Shown in pieces: positions 22,106-33,663 of a stretch of DNA of 64,000 bases. The notes under the pieces are model-generated. The model had not been told where the DNA came from and searched no databases. It was given only the letters and a program-made list of their open reading frames with translations. Both the position numbers and the translations under genes were made by a program. The stretch is from Apodemus sylvaticus (lineage: Eukaryota; Chordata; Mammalia; Rodentia; Muridae): positions 75,225,719 through 75,289,718 of the forward strand of contig NC_067473.1 of NCBI RefSeq assembly GCF_947179515.1, given 5' to 3'. Each line of letters opens with the position of its first letter. The first letter of the stretch is position 1.

Positions 22106-23021
22106 TTTTAATCTGTCAAGATACAACTATAAAAATATGGCCTCAGCCATCATTGGTAAGGATGTGTTAAGAGCCCGTGTGGGCATCGTACTCTTTCTCA
22201 TGTGCTCCACCCAAGTCTCTCCCGAGGCTCCTGACTAACCTTCGGAAGGGACTCTAAACCACTGAGCCTGGCAGACTTCCTTCTGCTCACTCACTACCAG
22301 AAGCAGGGGATGTGTGGCAGGAAGCAGAGGCCAGGTGCAACCTTCAGAGGCCCCTGCCTAGTGACTACATCAGTCAGCCAGTCCCTTCTCCCATGGGTTC
22401 ACTGCCCTCAGAAAAACACCATAAGCTGGGACCAATCATACAAAACATTAGACTATGGGGTAACATGTTGAGATTCAAAATATAACAGTTCCCAAAACTG
22501 GTCACACAGCAGATATGAAGAAATCAAGAGTATATACATGAAATGTCACCCCCACACCTGCCAGAAATGATCTCACTTCTACATGATTCTTTATCAAGTC
22601 ACCGCCTGCTGAAAGGGGAGCCCTGGACTATCAGTAATCCACCAACAATCCAATCTTCCCCTCCCTCCTCCTTGTCCTTGGCAATACTCACACTAGAGTT
22701 GGGGCAAGCAGGGGGTAAAAAGCACCAAGGATGAAACCTTTTGAATCTGTTCCTCCCGGCCTGAGCTCTGACCTCAAATGATGGTCTTATTTGGGAATCC
22801 CTATGGTGTCCAGTGACACTGCAAGCCTAACTTAACTCTGTGTGATCTTTCTGGGTACCACCAAGTTATCATTTTAACACCACAGAGAGAAACTCCAATT
22901 ACTAGTCAGCCCTTGGTGTATTTTATATTCTTCCCCTTGTTCCAAATTATACTTAGTTATTTTACTCCTCAAAAGGGGGCTTTGCCCTCAAGTACATAAG
23001 CCTATGGGTAGAGGGGGTGTG
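22106..23021. other. Gsdme intron 2, no recognised feature
   Basis: No exon or confident repeat. Confidence 0.5.
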
Positions 23022-23385
23022 ATGGTGGATACTGTCCACTTGACAGGCTCTAGAATCACCTAGAAGACAAGCCTTCAAGCAAGCCCGAAAGCTGTGGTCA
23101 AGGTTAGGCCAAATGAAGTGGAAAGGCCCACCCTAAATGTGGTGGCACATTCTAAGGGACAGGGTCTGGACTGAAAACTAGGGAGAAAGCCGGCCAAACA
23201 CTGGAATCTGCGGCTCCCTGGTTCCTGGCTGTGACTGCAGTGCGGCCAGCAGTATCTCAAGCTCCTGCAACTGTGACCTCCGCACCTAGTGTTTCATACA
23301 GCTGTGAGCTAAATAAATCATTTCTTTCCTAAGTTGCTTCCTGTCAGGTAGTTTGTCACAGAAATGTGAAAAGCAGCGAATGAAC
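23022..23385 (+). mobile_element. MaLR/ERVL-type LTR
   Basis: GTGATGGTGGATACTGTCCA, TCTAGAATCACCTAGAAGAC and GGCCCACCCTAAATGTGG, then AAATAAATCATTTCTTTCC as polyadenylation region and GTCAGGTAGTTTGTCACAG. Same family group as 21072-21385, so the two form diverged direct repeats about 2 kb apart. Confidence 0.75.
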
Positions 23386-23575
23386 AGGGATGATGTGAAA
23401 TTCAGATCAACTCAACCATTCCGTGGCAGCTTCATTGGCTGAAGGCAGTGTTTATAGGTGGCGTGGCAGAGGGGGCAGAGTTTCATCCAAAAGCAAGTGT
23501 GGAGGCTACAGACCCAAGTGACCTACTCTAGCTCCCTTTCCCTTTAGTAGATACACAATCAAAAACACTGAACGT

Positions 23576-26442
23576 ACAAGGAGACAAGGATGGATCAATT
23601 CGCATTCTTCTGCATGCTGCCCTCCAGTTGAACCAGCACCATTTGTTGAAAAGGCTATCTTTTTTCCATTGGATGTTTTCAGCCTCTTTGTCGAGGATCA
23701 AGTGACCATAGGTGTGTGGGTTCATTTCTGGATCTTCAATCCTGTTCCATTGATCATCCTGCCTGTCACTGTACCAATACCATGCAGTTTTTAACACTAT
23801 TGCTCTGTAGTATTGCTTGAGGTCAGGGATACTGATTCCCCCAGACTTTCTTTTGTTGCTGAGAATAGTTTTAGCTATCCTGGGTTTTTTGTTGTTCCAG
23901 ATGAATTTGATAATTGCTCTTTCTAACTCTGTGAAGAATTGAGTTGGGATTTTGATGGGTATTGCATTGAATCTGTATATTGCTTTTGGCAAAATGGCCA
24001 TTTTAACTATATTGATTCTACCGATCCATGAGCATGGGAGGTTTTCCCATTTTTTGAGGTCTTCTTCCATTTCCTTCTTCAGAGTCTTGAAGTTCTTGTC
24101 ATACAGATCTTTCACATGTTTGGTAAGAGTCACCCCAAGATACTTTATACTGTTTGTGGCTATTGTGAAGTGTGTCATTTCCCTAATTTCTTTCTCAGCC
24201 TGCTTATCCTTTGAGTATAGGAAGGCCACTGATTTGCTTGTGTTGATTTTATAACCTGCCACTTTGCTGAAGTTGTTATCAGCTGTAGGAGCTCTCTAGT
24301 GGAGTTTTTTGGGTCACTTAGGTAGACTATCATGTCGTCTGCAAATAATGATAGTTTGACTTCTTCCTTTCCAATTTGTATCCCTTTGACCTCCTTATGT
24401 TGTCGAATTGCCCGAGCTAGTACCTCAAGTACAATATTGAAAAGATAAGGAGAAAGGGGGCAGCCTTGTCTGGTCCCTGATTTCAGTGGGAGTGCTTCAA
24501 GTTTCTCTCCATTTAGTTTGATGCTGGCTACCGGTTTGCTGTATATTGCTTTTACTATGTTTAGGTATGGGCCTTGAATTCCTGTTCTCTCCAAGACTTT
24601 AAGCATGAAAGGATGCTGAATTTTGTCAAATGCTTTTTCAGCATCCAATGAAATGACCATGTGGTTTTGTTCTTTGAGTTTGTTTATGTAGTGGATTGCA
24701 TTGATGGATTTCCATATATTGAACCAACCCTGCATTCCCGGGATAAAGCCTACTTGATCATGGTGGATGATCGTTTTGATGTGTTCTTGGATTCGGTTGG
24801 CAAGAATTTTATTGAGTATTTTTGCATTGATGTTCATAAGGGAAATTGGTCTGAAGTTCTCTTTCTTTGTTGGATCTTTGTGTGGCTTTGGTATCAGCAT
24901 AATTGTGGCTTCGTAGAAGGAACTGGATAGTGTTCCTTCTGTTTCTATTTTGTGGAATAGTTTGAAGAGTATTAGTGCTAACTCTTCTTTGAAGGTCTGA
25001 TAGAATTCTGCACTGAAACCATCTGGTCCTGTGCTTTTTTTGGTTGGAAGACTTTCTATGACTCCTTCTATTTCCTTAGGCATTATGGGACTGTTTAGAT
25101 GGTCTAGTTGGTCCTGATTTAATTTTGGTATTTGGTATCTGTCAAGGAAATTGTCCATTTCCTCCAGATTCTCCAGTTGTGTTGAGTACAGTCTCTGGAG
25201 GTCAACATGCAGAAGAATGTGAATTGATCCATCCTTGTCTCCTTGTACTAAGCTCAAATCCAAATGGATCAAGGACCTCCACATAAAGCCAGACACTCTG
25301 AAGCTAATAGAAAAGAAACTGGGGAAGACCCTTGAGAACATCGGTACAGGGAGAAAGTTTCTGAACAGAACACCAATAGCATATGCTCTAAGAGCAAGAA
25401 TTGACAAATGGGACCTCATAAAATTACAAAGTTTCTGTAAGGCAAAGGACACCATCAAGAGGACAAATCAGCAACCAACAAATTGGGAAAAGATCTTCAT
25501 CAGATAGAGGGCTAATATCCAATATATATAAAGAACTCAAGAAGTTAGACTCCAGAAAACCGAACAACCCTATTAAAAAATGGGGTACAGAGTTAAACAA
25601 AGAATTCTCACCTGAAGAACTTCGGATGGCGGAGAAGCATCTTAAAAAATGCTCAACTTCATTAGTCATTAGGAAAATGCAAATCAAAACAACCCTGAGA
25701 TTTCATCTTACACCAGTCAGAATGGCTAAGATTAAAAATTCAGGAGACAGCAGGTGTTGGAGAGGGTGTGGAGAAAGAGGAACACTCCTCCACTGCTGGT
25801 GGGGTTGCAAATTGGTACAACCACTCTGGAAATCAGTCTGGCGGTTCCTCCGAAAATGGGCACCTCACTTCCAGAAGATCCTGCTATACCACTCCTGGGC
25901 ATATACCCAGAGGATTCCCCACCATGTAATAAGGATACATGCTCTACTATGTTCATAGCAGCCCTATTTATAATTGCCAGATGTTGGAAAGAACCCAGGT
26001 ATCCCTCAACAGAAGAGTGGATGCAAAAAATGTGGTATATCTGCACAATGGAGTACTATTCAGCCATTAGAAACAATGAATTCATGAAATTCTTAGGCAA
26101 ATGGATGGAGCTAGAGAACATCATACTAAGTGAGGTAACCCAGACTCAAAAGGTGAATCATGGTATGCACTCACTAATAAGTGGATATTAACCTAGAAAA
26201 CTGGAATACCCAAAACATAATCCACACATCAAATGAGGTACAAGAAGAAAGGAGGAGTGGCCCCTAATTCTGGAAAGACTCAGTGAAGCAGTATTCGGCA
26301 AAACCAGAACGGGGGAAGTGGGAAGGGTGGGTGGGAGGACAGGGGAAGAGAAGGGGGCTTACGGGACTTTCGGGGAGTGGGGGGCTAGAAAAGGGGAAAT
26401 CATTTGAAATGTAAATAAATTATATCGAATAAAAAAAATTAA
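23576..26442 (+). mobile_element. L1 with twin-primed internal inversion
   Basis: One L1 insertion in two opposed parts. The left part (23576-25205) is on the minus strand and encodes ORF2 reverse transcriptase (SLDAEKAFDKIQHPF, the FADDM catalytic motif, then LDKEAENIQWKKDSLFNKW), with a frameshift near 24200-24260. The right part (25206-26442) is on the plus strand. It carries the rest of ORF2 (DLHIKPDTLKL, RGTLLHCWWGCK, then CTMEYYSAIRNNEFMKF), a G-rich 3' UTR and an AATAAA-containing A-rich tail. A 43-base segment is present at both joints in opposite orientation. Perfect 15-base duplications AAAAACACTGAACGT at 23561-23575 and 26443-26457 prove a single insertion. The element is 5' truncated and cannot move itself. 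Confidence 0.95.
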
Positions 26443-26457
26443 AAAAACACTGAACGT

Positions 26458-26911
26458 TTACTGCAGAAGAAGGAATTAGACATGGTTTCATCCAATAATT
26501 ATGAGCTGTCGATACCGTCACACACCACCGTCACACACCACCGTGTTCCACAAAGAGCAAGGAGTATCGGGTTTCAGAAAGTTTCCAACCTCGAGCCCAG
26601 GAAGCCTGGGAAAGCATGCTCATGCAACCATTTTAAAAAATAAAGTTAAAAATCACAGACAAAAATGTTCATCCCAGCCTTACTTATTAAGCCCAAAATT
26701 GTAATAGTTAATCAAATTAGGGTTAATTAAAATGGTTAATCAAATTATGCACAAAGGGATAGTGTGTGTTGCTGAACTAGAATTAAAAATATCTACGTTT
26801 TAACTAGAATTAAAAATACATACAAATATTAAATAAACAATAAATGCAGAGTATATTAAAATTGTATACAGAATGTTTCTACTCCTGTTTTTTTTTTTTA
26901 AATACTTAGCT
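26458..26911. other. Gsdme intron 2, AT-rich sequence
   Basis: No feature recognised apart from local TTAATCAAAT-type repeats around 26705-26830. Confidence 0.5.
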
Positions 26912-27082
26912 GTCGGGCTGGGGAGATGGGTGTCAAGTACTTGCTACAGGACCATGGGGTGCAGCACACACATAGACATGGTTTGGTGGTATAGCCCAGG
27001 TTCAGTGAGACCCCGTCTCAAAACAATATGGTGAATGATAAGACACCTAATGTTTACTAGCTGTCACATGTGAATGTATGTG

Positions 27083-27085
<3 letters not shown>
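26912..27085 (+). mobile_element. B3/B4-type SINE, diverged
   Basis: TCGGGCTGGGGAGATGGGTG, then GGTTTGGTGGTATAGCCCAG and GTGAGACCCCGTCTCAAAAC, leading into a CA microsatellite. Confidence 0.6.

Positions 27086-27150
<65 letters not shown>
27086..27150 (+). repeat. (CA)n(TA)n compound microsatellite
   Basis: About 17 CA units followed directly by 15 TA units; prone to Z-DNA and cruciform formation. Confidence 0.97.
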
Positions 27151-27154
<4 letters not shown>

Positions 27155-27595
27155 ATGTTTTTTATTAGATGCAGCTAAAAATGACCACATTATGTATTAA
27201 TGGATATTTACACATGATGGTATTTTTTGTTGGTTATGAAGGTTTTTTTTCTTCCATCTTTTTTGTATGCTTTACAATAACAGCCATGTGCTACTTAGCA
27301 ATAGGATCAAGGTGTCAAAAATGCATTCTTAAGTGACTTCATCATTGCTAAGACATTGTAGGGTGCTCTTATACAAGCCAAGATGGTTCAGACATCAGTA
27401 ACTAGCCAATGTAATCTTAAGGAATCCCAAACTACACGAAGCCTGTCATTGACCAAAAGTTCTGTGGCACAGACTGGATGAGGATCGCATAGACAATCTA
27501 TGAGCTCTCTAAGGACAAGCCACGGCCGTCCAGCACATCATTGGATGTGCTATTTCTCTATTGCATATCTGTACAAACTGATTAGAAACCCAGAT
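27151..27595. other. Gsdme intron 2, no recognised feature
   Basis: No repeat or exon recognised between the (CA)n(TA)n tract and the next SINE. Confidence 0.5.
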
Positions 27596-27868
27596 GTGGC
27601 TGAAAACAAGGCTCAGTGGGTAAAGGGACTCACCACATAAACAGGAGGACCTGAGATCCAATCAACAGAACCTACAGAGCTAGATATAGTGCGCTTGCAG
27701 TGAGATGGAACAGGAGGATGAATCCCCAGAAGTTCTTGGTCCATACACTACATCACACTGGCAACACAGTGGGAGAACAGCTAGAAACCTGGACTCATAC
27801 AATGTAGTGAAGGCTAACACCTAAGGTTGTCCTCCGACCTTCACTGGTGCTATGGCCTGGTGCATGTG
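27596..27868 (+). mobile_element. Composite rodent SINE (B3/RSINE-like)
   Basis: AAGGCTCAGTGGGTAAAGGG, GACCTGAGATCCAATC and GTTGTCCTCCGACCTTCACT followed by GTGCTATGGCCTGGTGCAT, running into microsatellites. Family approximate. Confidence 0.55.
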
Positions 27869-27892
27869 CGCTCTCTCTCTCTCTCATACACA

Positions 27893-27948
<56 letters not shown>
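27869..27948 (+). repeat. (CT)n(AC)n(AG)n compound microsatellite
   Basis: Three different dinucleotide tracts in a row; the CT and AG arms are complementary and could pair across the AC spacer. Confidence 0.97.
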
Positions 27949-27951
<3 letters not shown>

Positions 27952-28041
27952 GACAGAGAGTAGCAGCCCAGGTGGGTTCTTTTTTTTATGATTTATTTCC
28001 CCCCTGCCCATTTTGCTCCCTATCACTAGATAGTAGAGAAA

Positions 28042-28044
<3 letters not shown>

Positions 28045-28093
<49 letters not shown>
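28045..28093 (+). repeat. (AG)n microsatellite
   Basis: About 24 AG units, a second AG tract 97 bases after the first. The long Ser/Leu-repeat frame on the minus strand here is artefactual. Confidence 0.97.
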
Positions 28094-28096
<3 letters not shown>

Positions 28097-28846
28097 TTGA
28101 ATCTAATTTCTTTCATCTTGTTTCTTCTTTGAGCACAACTACTAACAAATTGCAACCAACCCTCCTGAATGACCATCAACCACCAACCCTGCTTCGTGGG
28201 CCATTTATATGTTCTCTGCAAAGTTCCCAGAATTCCAAACATCACGCAATAACAGAAAAGATCTTCAGCTGTCAAAACCTTGCCTCTGCTAGAGCATGAG
28301 GTAAATCAAAGTCAGCTGCTGCAAAACAGCCCCATATCCCTCACACCAGGGATTAAAATGGAAACATATTCTTATAATATCTCAGTGTTTTTTAAAGAAA
28401 CCAAAATTTCAGAATGCTCACTACAAATAAACACCAAACCAATCTTTTTAGCAAGCCCTCTACAGCTACTTTTGGACTTGGGAGCTTGCCCTGTTCCCCT
28501 CAGAAAGCATCAACACTGCATGGCATTATGATCAGTGTGCAGCAGTTTTAGTCTTAATACAAACCCAAATTTTGTATAGGGGAATCACCCACCCCACTTC
28601 TGCCGGGCGGCACTAACATTTAAGAGCAGCACAATGATCTTTGATACCTGAACTGACTATCACCTTTAATACACTAAGGCATGGCATTTCAGTCATTTGC
28701 CATTCAGGTGTGCACGTCTGTGCTCGTTAAGGAAGGATACCCCCTTTACCAGAGAAGAATCCGTATAAGGCACCCTTCCATTCCAGATGCCTAGAAGAGT
28801 CATGTTCGGTCTTGGACTAGCCACTGAACTCCATAAGGAAACGTAC
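28094..28846. other. Gsdme intron 2 upstream of exon 2 donor
   Basis: Unique-looking. No exon beyond exon 2 is supported. Confidence 0.5.
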
Positions 28847-29057
28847 CTGGACTGAGAGGGTGCCCTTCTGTGAGAACATCTCCCAGGGTGGCAGATAAAA
28901 TCTGGTACTTGGGTCTCTGCCAGCACCAGTATCTCTTCTTTTTGGTCACCAGACTTAGAAGTTGCAGCTTGTCAGAGTCGTTCAAGTGTGAGACAGAAAT
29001 CAGGTCTCCTCCAGCATCAACTTCTTTAAGAAAATTCCGAGTTGCTTTGGCAAACAT
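28847..29057 (-). CDS. Gsdme: Gsdme coding exon 2 with start codon (residues 1-70)
   Basis: The exon begins at 29076 after a TTTTTTTCAG acceptor. It has 19 bases of 5' UTR, then ATG at 29057-29055, and runs to donor GTACGT at 28846. It encodes 70 residues plus the first base of codon 71. The peptide starts MFAKATRNFLKEVD, includes LISVSHLNDSDKLQLLSLV, a basic/aromatic KKKRYWCWQRPKY patch and ends HPLSP. Start and patch are typical of gasdermin E; the N-terminal helix and following basic residues contact acidic membrane lipids in the family. The start is chosen because it is the conserved family start and is the first ATG after the acceptor. The exon lies between two L1 insertions (see findings). 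Confidence 0.96.
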
Positions 29058-29367
29058 TTTGTCGGGTTGAGATTACCTGAAAAAAATAAGGTTACCATAG
29101 AGTAAACATGGAGTCACTTTTCATCTTTTTTTCAAAAATTATATTTTCCTGTTGTTACTACAGTTGGTGTGAAAGACAGTGTCCACTCCAAACAACCAAG
29201 GAGTGTGAGGCCACTTGACGACAGTGAAATAAGATTGAAGAAAGGGAAAGATCAAACTGAGACTTTGAAAGAGGATAGGTTTCAGGTGGGGTGGGCTAAG
29301 TTGTACTTCAGAAACAAGCAGCCCTGAGAGGCCAGTGGCTTACAGCAATAAAAGTGTATTTGTTGAG

Positions 29368-29480
29368 TTGGTTTGATGTGCACCTCTGTGACCCCATAAA
29401 GCAGAGGTGAGAGTTAGCCAAGGCCACCCTGGTCTATAGAGTAGATTCTAGGTCAACTAGACCCTGTCTCAAAAGAACCC
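29368..29480 (+). mobile_element. B1/B4-like SINE fragment
   Basis: GATGTGCACCTCTGTGACCC, AGCCAAGGCCACCCTGGTCT and GACCCTGTCTCAAAAGAACC in B1 order; heavily diverged. Confidence 0.6.
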
Positions 29481-29584
29481 TGTTTGTTGCTTACACTGCA
29501 TGTCAATACAGATGTAACAGGAATGGTCCGGTTTTTAATTTTTATTTTTGGAAGTATTTTCTTTTTATTTTTTTTCTGTTTTCT

Positions 29585-29735
29585 TTTTAGACAGGATCTT
29601 ATTCTTTAGCCCATGCTGGCTAGGAACTCATTGTTATATAGTTCAGGCTGGCATCAAACTCTAAACAATCTTCATGCCTCAGCCTCCCAAACATTCGTGT
29701 TACAGGAGTAAGTCAACTGGCACCCAGCTGAGAGC
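29585..29735 (-). mobile_element. B4/B1-type SINE
   Basis: On the minus strand GGGAGGCTGAGGCATGAAG, GATGCCAGCCTGAACTATAT and AGATCCTGTCTAAAAAG form an old B1-derived body. Confidence 0.65.
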
Positions 29736-31149
29736 TTTATTTATTGTGGCCATTCAAAAGACCAAAGTAGAAACCACCATCTTGAATAGTATCAATCATT
29801 ATACAACATAAAAGAGAATTCTAGAAGGCCTTACATTAGTAATTAAACATCCTGGCACAAGATATATTGATGGCATATTACTTAGGACTTGTCAAGACCT
29901 TGATTTAACCAACCATGAGAGTCAAAAATACAATCCTCCTAAGAACCTGAAGGCAGAGACCTTGGGGTATTTGGAAATATTAAAAAACAATTGCATCTGG
30001 ATTGAACATGTGCAGACTCCCCTTAAAACAATGCTGTAATAAGCAGAAGGCTAATTGTATAAACAATGTGCAAGTGATTTAAATGTACCAGGTGCTATGT
30101 GTAGAATGAATGAAAACGTCACACCATTTTGTGGGAGGAGGGTTGGCTAAGGTAGGTGGCCCATGTTGTCAAGCCCAACACTGCTTGGTCCTGGAGACCT
30201 GCCTTGATCAACAAGGGCGTGTAGGAGGACAGACAGACAGTCATGTGTACAGGGAATCTGGCATCAGGTGGGCTATGCCCTCTCTGGTGGCAGCAACTTG
30301 GAAACTCAGAGTATTTATTTTATACATGTGAACTCTGAATTGAGGAGGCTGGTTTATTGTGTGCAGCTGAGTACGGAGGCAGGCTTATAGTACACAGCTG
30401 TATAAGAAAACGGTTTTGGCCAATTGTGACAGGAGGGTTCTGTGGAGACGCAATCTCTGGCTATTGTCATCTGGGAGGAGGAAGCTGTGGTTGATAGCTT
30501 TTGCACACAGTGTCAGCATTTGCACTTGGCAGAGGAGGGCTTTGCCATCTCCCTCTGAGCCCGCCCATACGTTGGAGGCATCAGGGTCCTTGGCATGGTT
30601 GTGCCAAGCCAACAATCCAAATACAATACAAGCCAACAAATACACTCAGGACCTCATCTACACGCCCAGGACTCCCTCCACTTCCCACACTATCCAACCC
30701 TTCGGTGGTACCTCGGGACCACCGCAGATCTGTGACAGGTCAAAGACAGACTTCTTCTACATTGTATGATCTTTCCTACTCGGAAATGAATGGTAGCTAG
30801 CTGTGAATTTTTAACCCAGAAATAATAGTGGCACTGCAGCTAGAAGGAGAAAGAAAGTCCATGAAGACATAAAGAGAAAACAGAAACATTTAGTAGGCGA
30901 AGCAAGGGCTAGTGAGTGGGTTAACGGTCCCAAGGGAAGTGGTACTCCTTCCTCACACCAACACAGGAGAAAATTAGCAATAAATCAGAATTTCTTTGAA
31001 GAAAATAAAACCATAAAAATGGTAGGAAATGCACAGAGAAATATTTTTGCAATCATAGGATAAAAGGACCTTTATTCAGACAGACAGATGGCAACCTAAG
31101 TAAGTATTTGCAATATTTATGACAAGAGAATTATTTTTAAAACAACTTT
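29736..31149. other. Gsdme intron 1, no recognised feature
   Basis: About 1.4 kb of AT-rich intronic DNA. Frames at 30416-30800 have no similarity. Confidence 0.5.
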
Positions 31150-31262
31150 TAGAGGCTGAAGAGATGGCTCCCGGTTAAAAGCACTTGTTACATTTTTATC
31201 ACCCACATGAAGGCTTACACCTGTCCAAAACTCCAGATTGAGGGGATCGGATAGCCCCTTAT
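31150..31262 (+). mobile_element. B2/B3 SINE fragment
   Basis: GAGGCTGAAGAGATGGCTCC, GGTTAAAAGCACTTGTTAC and CCAGATTGAGGGGATCGGAT. Confidence 0.65.
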
Positions 31263-31479
31263 ATAAAATTAAAAAAATTACTAAAACCAAACTTTTATAA
31301 ATCAGATTCTTGAATATAAACACAAAGATCTTAAACGTTTACAACAGATTATTAAACAAAGTCAAATATATACATGTACACACAGATTTCAAGTCACATA
31401 CTTAATATTACACAAAAATCATGTTGAAATAACACTTTTATTGGCTTGGGGATTTTGTTTTGTTTCTTTGCTTTTGTTT

Positions 31480-31596
31480 AGGCTTTATTTTTAAGCTGGG
31501 TATGCAACAGCCTAGGCTAGCCTCAAACTCATAATCCTCCTGCCTCAGCCTCCTCAGTATTGAGATTATAATTGTGTGACACCATGCCTGGCTGAA
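31480..31596 (-). mobile_element. B1-type SINE
   Basis: Minus strand CAGCCAGGCATGGTGTCACA, GAGGCTGAGGCAGGAGGAT and GAGGCTAGCCTAGGCTG. Old copy. Confidence 0.7.
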
Positions 31597-32069
31597 ATGG
31601 CATTTTAAGATTATCTATGATCAAGTAAAAAACTGTTGAATGGCCAAGAGCGAGTGTTTGCATTCTTGCTCTGGAAGCTGGCCAAACACGTGATCACACA
31701 GCACGCCAGAGCTTAGGAGCTAGGAGGAGTCTTGGACTTGGTTTAGTTCACAGTCTTCATCTTCTCTGGGGTTTCAGAAACATCTGCCTTCCCTATTTCC
31801 CCAAAGTACCTTTTCCTCGGGTCCTGCAAAGCAGTAGCTGCTTCAGCCTCTTCTTACATATTCCGAGTAAAAATAAGCACTTGAGGAGAAGCGAAGTTCC
31901 TCTCAGAAGCAACAGGCTGCCAACCCTGTGACTAAGGATTTTCCCTTCAGTGAGCACTCACTGAGTCACTGGCCAACTGTCAACTGAGTCATCATTAAGA
32001 ACTCTTGCGTACACGCTAGGTTCTGAGTTGAAGCACTTCAAAAACACAACAACAACACTGGGTTTATGC

Positions 32070-32144
32070 AGGGCTTGGTTGCTCATGCTTGTAATCTAAA
32101 CACTCAAGCCAGGAAGAGAGTTGAGAGTTTTAAGTTAGAGAGTA

Positions 32145-32208
<64 letters not shown>

Positions 32209-32221
32209 TCACACACACACA
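32070..32221 (+). repeat. B1 remnant with (CT)n(CA)n tail
   Basis: A short B1-like head (GGGCTTGGTTGCTCATGCTT) leads into a long CT tract (from 32149), then CA repeats to 32221. Confidence 0.8.
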
Positions 32222-32671
32222 GCTTTATGGTAGCTATTGGCGGATCATGATGTAGCATGGATGGCAGTAAATGTCATCCTCCCCTTGGAGAGAAGCCATG
32301 GGCCCCTGTGTGCAGCAGAGTCCACGGTGTCCAGGCTGCACTTTGTAGCCAATGGGAAGAAGAATCCACTAGGGCTTTTGTGGCAAAGGAACATTTACAG
32401 AAGCAGGGGGCCAGGGTGTAAGGGAGCCCAGGACAGCAAGGCTTTCCGGTGTCTATGCTGGTGCTCTGCTGCCACTTCACTGGCAGACTCGGGATGCTTA
32501 GCAAGCTCTGGGGTGGACTCCAGAAGGAGCAGATGACAGGAACAGGCTGGGAGGTTTGAACCAGAGCCTGAAGGCCGTGCACCCCTGTGGGAAAGTCAGA
32601 TGAACTAAATCTATGGAAGGGTCTGACCAGAGAACAAAGGCGATTAAGCACAGTCACTTAGGTCTTCAGAA
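32222..32671. other. Gsdme intron 1, no recognised feature
   Basis: Open frames of 99-127 codons on both strands overlap each other and have no family match. Confidence 0.5.
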
Positions 32672-32850
32672 AAGCAAAGTGATGTGGGCACCGGTAAAGG
32701 TTCCTGATGCTAAGTCCAGTGACCCGAGTTCGATCCCAAGACCTACACAGAGAAAGGAGAAGGAAACTGACACCTTTGAGTTTTTCTCTCACCTCCACAG
32801 CTGTGCACACACATGCACATAAACAAATATATAAATGTCTAAATGTAAGC
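32672..32850 (+). mobile_element. B3/RSINE-type SINE
   Basis: GATGTGGGCACCGGTAAAGG, GACCCGAGTTCGATCCCAAG (B box), then CACACATGCACATAAACAAA tail. Confidence 0.65.
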
Positions 32851-33437
32851 AGAGTGGGTAGGAGAGAAACAGACAAGAAATGGCTGGCAACCTGTGATGC
32901 TCTGAACGGTGTCAGTATCCTCAGGGGCGAAGATGCATGCTTTGTGGATTCACTAGAACGCTGGTTGGGTGGCCAGTGATCATGGTAGGAGACTCTAGGA
33001 CGTCTTGTAGACAGTCCAGGCAGGTGGCCTGTAACAAAATAGCTTGGCCAGTTACCAAGAGATGGGCTCAGGAGACTGGGGTGGTTGGTGACTGCCGCAG
33101 CTATCTGAGGGACAAGGTGCAGGATTTGTTGTGTTAAACCAAAGAACTTTGAACAAAACTGAGTTTCCCCTTTGGCATGTGAAATCATGTGGCTAACAGA
33201 CTGGTCTGATTCAGTCTGCCCTGGATGCTTCAATCACTATTTTATAGTTTCTAGATTCTTTCCTGAAACAAGCTAAATGTTTGGGAGTTCACAAACCCAT
33301 CTTTACACCCAAAGTGTTTCTACAGAGGTGATTGGCAGACTTGTTGTTAAAAACCAAGGGAACCCAGCTGCTGTGAAGGCAGCCCTGGTAACAGCACCAG
33401 TTCTCCCAGGGAGATCAGCAGCTTAAAAGGGGCCGCT
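32851..33437. other. Gsdme intron 1, no recognised feature
   Basis: The 191-codon minus frame at 32658-33233 crosses the SINE and has no splice or family support. Confidence 0.5.
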
Positions 33438-33450
33438 TCAATTTCACTTT

Positions 33451-33653
33451 TTTTTTTTGTTTAAGATTCATTTATTTTATATATGTTGTTAGTACATTGT
33501 TGTTGTATATATATTGTTAAACACAGCAGAAAAGGGCATTGGGGATCCCATTACAGATGGTTGTGAGCCACCATGTGGTTGCTGGGAAATTGAACTCAGG
33601 ACCTTTGGAAGAGCAGTCAGCGCTCTTAACTGCTAAGCCATCTCTCCAGCCCC
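33451..33653 (-). mobile_element. B2 SINE with target-site duplication
   Basis: Minus strand begins GGGGCTGGAGAGATGGCTTA and GCAGTTAAGAGCGCTGACTG, with GGTTGCTGGGAAATTGAACT on the plus strand, and ends in a T-rich plus-strand tail. TCAATTTCACTTT at 33438-33450 is repeated at 33654-33666, so it inserted exactly at the 3' border of the next L1. Confidence 0.92.
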
Positions 33654-33663
33654 TCAATTTCAC

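Noticed and set aside
23528..25458. L1 ORF2 reverse transcriptase as a functional gene
   Set aside because: The frame is broken, the element is inverted and 5' truncated, and ORF1 and the endonuclease domain are absent.
27850..28275. Ser-Leu and Arg-Glu repeat proteins on both strands
   Set aside because: These are translations of CT/AG microsatellites, not genes.
32658..33233. 191-codon minus-strand open frame
   Set aside because: It crosses a SINE, shows no family resemblance, has no splice or promoter context and overlaps open frames on the other strand.
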